From JBDSKH01 sp050245915 (GTDB taxonomy: Bacteria; Actinomycetota; Actinomycetes; Actinomycetales; Microbacteriaceae): 64,000 bases of DNA. This document shows, in pieces, positions 58,970 to 64,000 of this stretch (its first letter is position 1; the number at the start of each line of letters is the position of its first letter). The position numbers were made by a program, and so were the translations under genes. The notes under the pieces were generated by a model. It saw only the letters and a list, made by a program, of their open reading frames with translations. It had not been told where the DNA came from and searched no databases. The DNA lies in assembly GCA_050245915.1 (NCBI GenBank), contig JBFWWZ010000008.1:1-64000 (forward strand), given 5' to 3'.

Positions 58970-59875
58970 TTAGACCGGATTGGATCGCGGTTCATCGAAG
59001 CCGCCGGGTTCGCACTGGATGGTGCTGTGCTCGACGTGGTACTCGTCGCGGAGCAGGGTCTGGACTTCGGTCAGCACGGTCGGATAGTCGGCTCCCTGCT
59101 CCACCACGATGTGACCGCTCGCGCTTTCCATGCCCGAGGTGATCGTCCACACGTGCAGGTCGTGTACCTCGCGCACTCCCTTGATGCCGCGCACGCGCTC
59201 TGTCAGTTCATCGATGTCGATGTTCGGGGGCGCAACCTCGAGCAGGATCCGAAGCGCTTGGCGAGTGAGCTGCCAGGTGCGAGGCAGGATGAACAGCCCG
59301 ATCCCGACGCCGATGATCGGGTCGGCCCACGGCCAGCCCGTGGTGAACAGGATGATCGCGGCGACGATCACGCCGACAGAGCCGAGCAGGTCGCCCAGGA
59401 CCTCGAGTGACGCTCCCTTGAGGTTCAGGCTCTCTTTCGATCCTGTTGCCAGGAGGCGGAAGCTCACGATGTTGATGGTGAGACCGACGAGCGCGGTGAT
59501 CAGCAGAGGAATGCCGGGCACCTCGGGCGGGTCGCTGAACCGCTGAATCGCCTCGTAGATGACGTAGCCGGCGACCCCGAACAGCAGGATGCCGTTCGCG
59601 AGCGCAGCCAGAACCTCGAGCCGATAGAGGCCGTAGGTCCTCTGGGCGGTGGTCTTTCGATTGGCGAGGGTGATCGCGGCCAACGCCATCCCGAGACCGA
59701 GCACATCGGTGCCCATGTGCGCGGCGTCGGAGATCAGAGCCAGCGAGTTGACGGCGAAGCCCACCACGAATTCGACGACCATGTAGGCCGCGGTCAGGCC
59801 GAAGGCGATGATCAGTGGCCTGATGTGTCGTTTGCCCGCGCTGGCCGCCGAGGCGTGAGTGTGACCTTCACCCAT
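58970..59875 (-). CDS. czcD: CDF zinc/cadmium/cobalt exporter, CzcD-type
   Basis: A 301-residue cation diffusion facilitator: His-bearing N-terminus, six helices and a cytoplasmic C-terminal domain. Metal-site HxxxD/DxxxD motifs are LISDAAHMGTD in helix 2 and LEVLGDLLGS in helix 5; VREVHDLHVWTITSGMESASGHIVV is the C-terminal domain. It exports Zn2+, Cd2+ or Co2+ in exchange for protons. First gene of the long minus operon, with GGGAG before ATG and a SmtB-type operator upstream. Confidence 0.95.
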   Translation of the reverse strand: MGEGHTHASAASAGKRHIRPLIIAFGLTAAYMVVEFVVGFAVNSLALISDAAHMGTDVLGLGMALAAITLANRKTTAQRTYGLYRLEVLAALANGILLFGVAGYVIYEAIQRFSDPPEVPGIPLLITALVGLTINIVSFRLLATGSKESLNLKGASLEVLGDLLGSVGVIVAAIILFTTGWPWADPIIGVGIGLFILPRTWQLTRQALRILLEVAPPNIDIDELTERVRGIKGVREVHDLHVWTITSGMESASGHIVVEQGADYPTVLTEVQTLLRDEYHVEHSTIQCEPGGFDEPRSNPV

Positions 59876-59889
59876 CGCGATCTCCCATC

Positions 59890-59915
59890 TATGAATGTCT
59901 GTTCAGGTGTTCATA
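59890..59915. promoter_or_regulatory. SmtB/ArsR-type operator before czcD
   Basis: TATGAATGTCTGT-TCAGGTGTTCATA, a 26-bp imperfect palindrome with TATGAA/TTCATA arms in an AT-rich stretch. Its form is that of the 12-2-12 ArsR-family operators. Promoter -10-like TATATG/TAGAAA sequences overlap or adjoin it. Confidence 0.65.
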
Positions 59916-59970
59916 TATTTCTATCACGTCCACACCCCCGGCCGAACAGGGGAAATCCGGCCGAGGGCGG

Positions 59971-60180
59971 TCAGGGGGACGTGGGGCTCGAATCCCTCGC
60001 ACTGTCCCGGCGTTTCTGCAGCATCCGGACCCGCTCCTCCGCCTCAATCCGGGCATATGCACGCCGCTCGGATCTGTCGGCTCGGATGATCGCGCGGATG
60101 ATGAACCAGAACACCAGCCCTAGGCAGACCGTCGGGAGAACTGACCACAGTGCGTTCAGCCACCAGTTGTCGAAGCTCAC
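59971..60180 (-). CDS. Small single-helix membrane protein
   Basis: A 69-residue protein: one membrane helix (about residues 9-30, ALWSVLPTVCLGLVFWFII) followed by a highly charged cytoplasmic helix (RADRSERRAYARIEAEERVRMLQKRR). The GTG start overlaps the stop of the M23 peptidase gene (GTGA), so it is coupled to it. No family recognised; it could be a membrane partner or regulator of the peptidase. Confidence 0.75.
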   Translation of the reverse strand: MSFDNWWLNALWSVLPTVCLGLVFWFIIRAIIRADRSERRAYARIEAEERVRMLQKRRDSARDSSPTSP

Positions 60181-61379
60181 CCGAACACCACGCCCTGGTC
60201 TCGCAGGAACGCCAGCGGATCGATCGGCGTTCCGTTGTCGCGCAGGATGAAATGCAGGTGACAACCTGTCGAGAGGCCGGTCGTCCCGGCGTTTCCGATG
60301 TTCTGACCCGGTCCGACGGAATCGCCGATGGAAACCCCGATGCCGCCGTTCTGCAAGTGGGCGTAGCCGGTGACGTAACCGTTGCCGTGGTCGATCTGGA
60401 TGTAGTTGCCCAGACCGCCGTTCGGCCCTGCGTAGGTGACCGTGCCGCCATGGGCGGCGTAGATGGGGCTGCCGCAATAGCTCGGTCCCGAAAGATCAAG
60501 TGCCAGGTGGTACCTGCTGGCGCCTGGCACGGGGGGAACGCGTCGGCCAAAGCCCGAGGTGATGTAGCCGCGCGCGGGCCGCGCCCAACCGGTCGAGCTG
60601 ATCATGCCGGCGGCGCCCGGACCCCACTGTTCTTGAATGCCCTTGATGTAGTCGGCTTCTGTTGCCTGCCGCTTCTCGGTGAGCACCGCGAGCTGCGCAG
60701 ACAGGCGAGCTTCGTTCTCCTGCTGCGCGGCGAGCTGGGCGGCCGCCTCGGCGGCGGCGGCCTGAGCCTCGTCGAACGCCTTCTTCGATGCTTCCGTCAA
60801 CTTGACGAGGGTGTTCTTTGCTTCCTCCGCTTGTGCCGTCAGCGCGGCGGCGTTGCGCATCACGATCAGCGCAGAGCCGTACAGCTGTGACGCGTTTTCG
60901 GCGACCTTGTCGCTGATGCTCAAGGCATCGAGCAGCTCGCTGGGATCACTCGACGACAGCAGGAGGTTCGACGTGAGGTCAACACCTCCCGTCCGTGCCG
61001 TCGCGGCTAGAAGCTGCGCAGTCCGGTTCCGTTGCGTGTCGGCCTCGGCACTTGCGGCTTCCGCTTGCGCGGACAGCTCGGCGACGATGACGCCTTGTTC
61101 GTCGACCTTGATCTGAGCCTCCGCCCAGATCGCACCCTTTTCACTCGCGATCTGCTCTGTGCGCGTGACCTCTGCGGCAAGTGTCGCGAGCTGCGCTTGG
61201 ATCTGGGCGATCAGCGCTTTCGTCGACGACTCGGCGGCCTGGGCACTTTGAACCTCGGCCCACGTGGGGTAGTCGGCTGAGGTTCTGGCGGTCGCCGCGT
61301 CTGTCCATATGAAGGACGCGGTTGCCAGACCGATGGTCGCTGCGGCCGCGAGGATCCTCGAGCGTCGTCTACGAGGCAT
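60177..61379 (-). CDS. M23 peptidase with coiled coil (EnvC/RipA-like murein hydrolase)
   Basis: A 400-residue secreted protein: signal peptide (1-32, cleavage after ATA), two long Ala/Glu-rich coiled-coil segments (about 40-130 and 175-255), then a LytM domain. Zinc ligands are seen as YHLALD (H-x3-D) and CHLHF, and GYAHLQNGGIGVSIGD is also typical. It is either an active endopeptidase or an EnvC-type activator; all catalytic residues look present. It overlaps the 69-residue membrane protein and precedes it in the operon. Confidence 0.92.
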   Translation of the reverse strand: MPRRRRSRILAAAATIGLATASFIWTDAATARTSADYPTWAEVQSAQAAESSTKALIAQIQAQLATLAAEVTRTEQIASEKGAIWAEAQIKVDEQGVIVAELSAQAEAASAEADTQRNRTAQLLAATARTGGVDLTSNLLLSSSDPSELLDALSISDKVAENASQLYGSALIVMRNAAALTAQAEEAKNTLVKLTEASKKAFDEAQAAAAEAAAQLAAQQENEARLSAQLAVLTEKRQATEADYIKGIQEQWGPGAAGMISSTGWARPARGYITSGFGRRVPPVPGASRYHLALDLSGPSYCGSPIYAAHGGTVTYAGPNGGLGNYIQIDHGNGYVTGYAHLQNGGIGVSIGDSVGPGQNIGNAGTTGLSTGCHLHFILRDNGTPIDPLAFLRDQGVVFG

Positions 61380-62142
61380 TTTGCTTCAACCACGCGTAGG
61401 GATCGATCTTCGTTCCGTCGACCTCAAGCTCGAAGTGGAGGTGGGCGCCTGTGACCTGTCCGGTTGCACCGACGAGTCCGATGAAGTCGCCGACCGCAAC
61501 TTGATCGCCCTGTTGGAGTGGACTCGATCCCCACTGCATGTGCGCGTACAGACTGCGGATGCGTTGACCGTTGACGACGTGCTCGATGATCACGTGGTTT
61601 CCGAATCCGCCGCCCTCTTCGTGCAGCACGACCGTGCCGTCTGCAATCGCGTAAATCGGCGCGCCGGCTCCGGGTGTGAGGTCGAGGCCCTGGTGGTAGG
61701 AAGAGCACCCGTAGCAGGGGGCGGCTCGCCCACCGAATCCGCTGGAGATCGGGACGACGGTAGGGAAAGGCCAACGAATAGGTCCGGTGCCTGTCGTCGA
61801 GTAGCTGTACGTTCGGCTGCCGTACTTCAGCTTCAGCATCTCGGCCCAGCTGGTCACCGAGTACTGCCCCCGGTCTGCCGACGGCCCTGCTTCGCCCGTG
61901 GTCTCCAGCGACTGCGTCGCAACCGCGGGCTCGGGCTCAGCGAATGGCGACGCTTGACTGGACGTCGAGACTGCGGGTAGCGCGGCTGCAGCGATGAGCA
62001 GTCCCACTCCGAGGACGGCAGACAATCGAAGAATGATGGATGCGTTGCGCCGCCTTTGACGAGGCGGCGCAACCGCGACGCTGCGTCGTGGTCGAGCTGC
62101 TCGTCGGCCGCGTGCTGGCGCCGCAGATCGGCGTGACTTCAT
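61369..62142 (-). CDS. M23 family metallopeptidase
   Basis: A 257-residue peptidase: basic N-terminus, membrane helix or signal (about residues 33-53), linker with TSWAEMLKLKYGSRTYSY, then a LytM domain with GFGGRAAPCYGCSSYHQGLDL (zinc ligands His and Asp), SLYAHMQWGSSPLQQGDQVAVGD and HLHFEL. A CYGC pair next to the active site is unusual and might form a disulfide. ATG at 62142 has GGAG upstream; an in-frame ATG at 62208 lies in the preceding hairpin. The 3' end overlaps the next peptidase gene by 11 bases. Confidence 0.9.
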   Translation of the reverse strand: MKSRRSAAPARGRRAARPRRSVAVAPPRQRRRNASIILRLSAVLGVGLLIAAAALPAVSTSSQASPFAEPEPAVATQSLETTGEAGPSADRGQYSVTSWAEMLKLKYGSRTYSYSTTGTGPIRWPFPTVVPISSGFGGRAAPCYGCSSYHQGLDLTPGAGAPIYAIADGTVVLHEEGGGFGNHVIIEHVVNGQRIRSLYAHMQWGSSPLQQGDQVAVGDFIGLVGATGQVTGAHLHFELEVDGTKIDPYAWLKQNAS

Positions 62143-62199
62143 TGATGAAACTCCATGTGAGGCGCCGCACGGGCGCGTTCGTACGTTGAGGAAGCTGAA

Positions 62200-62225
62200 G
62201 ACGGCCATGACAGGTCATGGCCGTC
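62200..62225 (-). terminator. Hairpin after the SISRT-type gene copy B
   Basis: GACGGCCATGAC-AG-GTCATGGCCGTC, a perfect 12-bp inverted repeat directly after the stop at 62229, before the peptidase gene. No T tract. It is a likely attenuator within a transcription unit. Confidence 0.65.
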
Positions 62226-62228
62226 GCT

Positions 62229-62651
62229 TCACGTACGGCTGATGGAGAGTTGCGCGAGTGCCGGAGCGGCGGTCGGGCCCCCGACCACGACAGGTGTCGC
62301 GCGGTGAACGGGCTCGACAAGCGCTCCGAGTGCCCGCAACAGAGCGCCAAGACGAATGCGGAAGACGCGGGCCAGAGTGAGAAGAACGAACAGCGCACAG
62401 GCAGAGACCAAGGCGGTCATCCAGCCGTCGGAAGTACTCGCAACGTCGGTAGTGGGCTCGGCGCCGAGTCCAGTCGGCGCGGCGATCTGTGCGATTGCCG
62501 AGGTGGAATCGTGGGAGTCCGCAAGCGAGTCCGACTGGTGAACGCTGCCCGCGAAGAACGCGATGCAGAGCGCGAAGAACGTCAGGAACACGATCGGGAC
62601 GCGGAAGCGTCCCGTCGGCGGCGCTGCCGGCCGCGAGCCAATCTCGTTCAT
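62229..62651 (-). CDS. Small two-helix membrane protein ending in SISRT (copy B)
   Basis: A 140-residue protein of unknown function, paralogue of the protein at 57842. Helices lie at about residues 18-38 and 78-97, joined by an acidic Ser/Thr-rich loop. It ends APALAQLSISRT, and the DNA for that end plus the downstream leader is also shared with copy A. ATG at 62651 has TAGTAT eight bases upstream. It heads the unit 62229-61369-60177-59971 with two M23 peptidases. Confidence 0.78.
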   Translation of the reverse strand: MNEIGSRPAAPPTGRFRVPIVFLTFFALCIAFFAGSVHQSDSLADSHDSTSAIAQIAAPTGLGAEPTTDVASTSDGWMTALVSACALFVLLTLARVFRIRLGALLRALGALVEPVHRATPVVVGGPTAAPALAQLSISRT

Positions 62652-62729
62652 CGACCGAAATACTAGCTTCGACAGCCTGGCAAACCCGTGTGCCTCTCGG
62701 ACTCAGCGATCCCCCAGTAAGGGGCGGCT

Positions 62730-62735
62730 TAGCAT
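62730..62735 (+). promoter_or_regulatory. -10 box TAGCAT of a leaderless gene
   Basis: TAGCAT, six bases, then the ATG at 62742. Confidence 0.5.
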
Positions 62736-62741
62736 CCCCGC

Positions 62742-62993
62742 ATGAACTGTCCTCTCGACGGCACTGCCCTCTCGCTCTCCGAGCGCAACGGAATCGAAAT
62801 CGACTACTGCCCGCAGTGCCGAGGGGTGTGGTTGGACCGCGGCGAGCTCGACAAGATCCTCGATCGTGCGGGCGAACAGTTCGGTGGACGCTCCAGTTCG
62901 AGCGATCGGCGAGGTTCAGGCGGGTACGACTCACATCACGGGTCAGACGGCCGGCGTCGTCGAGGCGGTTGGCTCGGCGAGCTCTTTGACTAG
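62742..62993 (+). CDS. TFIIB-type zinc-ribbon protein
   Basis: An 83-residue protein. Its first half is a zf-TFIIB (PF13453) ribbon: NCPLDGTALSL then YCPQCRGVWLDRGELDKIL, with Cys3 and the CPQC pair plus the RGVWLDRGEL signature. The second half is a Gly/Ser/Arg/His-rich tail ending GWLGELFD. Such proteins are common small zinc proteins of unknown role. The ATG is apparently leaderless. lspA follows with overlap. Confidence 0.88.
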   Translation: MNCPLDGTALSLSERNGIEIDYCPQCRGVWLDRGELDKILDRAGEQFGGRSSSSDRRGSGGYDSHHGSDGRRRRGGWLGELFD

Positions 62994-63528
62994 CGCGACG
63001 TCGCTCGAACGACCGAGGGCCACAAGTCCGCGGCGGTCGGTGCGGATCGCTCTGGTTGTCGCGGCAGTCGCTGCCGCCTTTTCGATCGACCAACTGACCA
63101 AAGCGGTTGCACAGTCCGAACTCGCGGATGGGCGCACGATCGATCTCGTACCGGGACTGCGCCTTGACCTCGTGTACAACCCAGGAGTCGCGTTCGGACT
63201 CGGTGGAGAGTTGGGCGCTCCGCTCGTCGTGGGTCTCATGGTCGTCTCCGTCGCTCTCCTCACCTGGGCCGTTGCTCGGGCCGTTCGTGGGGGAGGCTTG
63301 CTCGGGACGCTCTTCCTTGCCGCTGCGGCGGGAGGCGGCGCCGGGAACATCTGGGACCGAATCAGTCGAGCCACCGACGTGCCCCTGTCGGGTGAGGTTG
63401 TCGACTTCATTGCCCTCGACTCCTTCGCGATCTTCAACGTCGCGGACATCTTCACCACATGCGGGATCGCCGGGTGGGCGATTGTCACCCTGCTTTCCAG
63501 GGACAGCGGGTCTCGCAGAACTGCCTAG
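62986..63528 (+). CDS. lspA: Lipoprotein signal peptidase (signal peptidase II)
   Basis: A membrane aspartyl peptidase that cleaves prolipoproteins. Catalytic aspartates are in GNIWDRISR and FNVADIFTTCG, and FSIDQLTKAVA and VYNPGVAFGL are also conserved; four helices are predicted. The start is uncertain. TTG at 62986 (180 residues) overlaps the zinc-ribbon gene, GTG at 63040 gives a more standard 162 residues, and the frame stays open upstream. Carriage with lnt on this island suggests the element supplies its own lipoprotein-processing enzymes. Confidence 0.9.
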   Translation: MTSATSLERPRATSPRRSVRIALVVAAVAAAFSIDQLTKAVAQSELADGRTIDLVPGLRLDLVYNPGVAFGLGGELGAPLVVGLMVVSVALLTWAVARAVRGGGLLGTLFLAAAAGGGAGNIWDRISRATDVPLSGEVVDFIALDSFAIFNVADIFTTCGIAGWAIVTLLSRDSGSRRTA

Positions 63529-63581
63529 TCGGCTCGCTTGACCGTCTCATTGCGAATGCGACGCGCACGAGAGAAGCGCGG

Positions 63582-64000
63582 CTAGTCCGTTCTGAGCTTC
63601 TCCGCGAGTCCCTGCACTCGCAGGTGGATCAAGTCGAGCCGGTTGGTCGCCGGGTACCCAAGGTCGCGGTTCAAGTACGTGCCGAGATCGCGGATACCGT
63701 TCTGGGCGCGTGCGAGTGGTTCGTTGATCGAGCCGACCAAACCAGCTTCCCCGTCGATGCGCGGAGCAACCATACGGTTGAGTCGACGTGAGGCATCTCG
63801 GCTTCCGTGGGCGATGTAGTCGCGCATCGACTTGACCAGGTCGAGAAACGACGCCGACTTCGGATCGTCGGCCAGCCGACAGACCCGTTCGACATAGATG
63901 GAGGCAAGATCCTTCGTGGCAACCCGCCGCCAGGCCTGCATGTCGGCGAAGCCAAGGTTGCGATCTTGAGGATCGACGAGTTGCTCGATCTCCGATTGCT
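63582..64000 (-). CDS. Hypothetical protein, truncated by the window edge, possible HEPN-like domain
   Basis: The reading frame enters from beyond 64000, so only the last 139 or so residues are seen; an internal ATG at 63941 is probably not the start. The visible part is mostly helical: QAWRRVATKDLASIYVERV, SFLDLVKSMRDYIAHGSRD, and DLIHLRVQGLAEKLRTD at the end. RDYIAH fits the R-x4-H pattern of HEPN domains, found in many defence or toxin RNases, but this alone is weak. No function is assigned. It is convergent with lspA. Confidence 0.65.
   Translation of the reverse strand, partial: QSEIEQLVDPQDRNLGFADMQAWRRVATKDLASIYVERVCRLADDPKSASFLDLVKSMRDYIAHGSRDASRRLNRMVAPRIDGEAGLVGSINEPLARAQNGIRDLGTYLNRDLGYPATNRLDLIHLRVQGLAEKLRTD

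Larger units (their letters stand above)
49500..64000. mobile_element. Probable genomic island downstream of tRNA-Arg (right end beyond window)
   Basis: Everything after the tRNA is accessory: metal sensors and efflux, copper/thiol-redox/lipoprotein enzymes, M23 peptidases, and a truncated unknown protein. By eye the GC content is lower and codon choice more mixed than in the first 49 kb. No integrase, relaxase or repeat of the tRNA 3' end is found in the window, so the element type and far boundary are unknown. The 49522-49615 gap has two AAACCCCAC-containing repeats (49534-49546, 49600-49614) and nothing else callable. Confidence 0.45.

Noticed and set aside
59983..60003. Sequence GGGGCTCGAATCCCTC resembling the T-arm end of tRNA-Arg, as a possible att repeat
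   Set aside because: It lies inside the coding sequence of the 69-residue protein, diverges right after the T-arm core and lacks the acceptor-stem end, so it is probably coincidence.

Overview
The window is high-GC DNA, very probably from an actinobacterium of the Microbacteriaceae (Microbacterium-like). The evidence is strong G/C at codon third positions, many GTG starts, dense ATGA/GTGA stop-start overlaps, at least eleven apparently leaderless genes in which a TAnnnT hexamer lies 6-7 nt before the start codon, a CebR/CelR-type cellobiose regulon, HelR, and actinobacterial forms of KdpFABC, SerRS and LCP proteins. No stretch longer than about 300 bases lacks a gene. Positions 1-49 hold no gene I can call.

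Layout. (1) 0.05-6.1 kb: MFS exporter with MarR regulator, alpha/beta hydrolase, a lipoate-ligase-like gene translationally coupled to a heme-type permease and ATPase, and two small proteins. (2) 6.1-12.0 kb: a five-gene cello-oligosaccharide operon on the minus strand (binding protein, two permeases, GH1 beta-glucosidase, LacI regulator). Its promoter is surrounded by three identical 14-bp CebR/CelR operators. (3) 12.0-24.4 kb: mostly housekeeping genes: DHA2 exporter, D,D-carboxypeptidase, pgm, pheA, three small tandem membrane proteins, lipid kinase, serS, HAD phosphatase, two tRNA-Ser genes flanking an LCP protein, MarC and DUF1801. A short interspersed repeat occurs here and has entered the pgm coding sequence. 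(4) 24.5-33.2 kb: a complete kdp potassium system with a second micro-ORF in front of kdpF, plus a DUF389 protein. (5) 33.2-34.3 kb: HxlR regulator and NAD(P)-binding protein. (6) 34.3-44.7 kb: sugar-acid catabolic island with L-fuconate-type dehydratase, lactonase, KduD-like SDR, MDR dehydrogenase, KDG-type kinase, KDPG-type aldolase, GntR regulator, Gfo/Idh oxidoreductase and a ribose-type ABC importer. The enzyme set fits an L-fucose and/or L-galactose(galactonate) route. (7) 44.7-49.4 kb: NhaB-type antiporter, HelR preceded by a rifamycin-associated-element-like sequence, small proteins and tRNA-Arg(ACG).

(8) 49.5-64.0 kb: the DNA after tRNA-Arg looks different, with visibly lower GC and accessory functions, and is probably an integrated island whose far end and integrase lie outside the window. 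It carries a CmtR/CDF cadmium-lead pair and an apparent eleven-gene minus-strand operon from czcD to a CopD-CtaG fusion. That operon joins metal efflux and a SmtB-type sensor to DsbA, TlpA, CcdA, CtaG, apolipoprotein N-acyltransferase and CopC. Beyond it lie two M23 peptidases, a second copy of a small membrane protein ending in SISRT, a zinc-ribbon protein, lspA and a truncated protein at the window edge.

Most worth a second look: the metal/thiol-redox/lipoprotein-maturation island and its duplicated SISRT protein plus leader; the hybrid L-fucose/L-galactose cluster; helR with its RAE-like box; the repeat insertion beside the pgm catalytic loop; and the uncharacterised micro-proteins.
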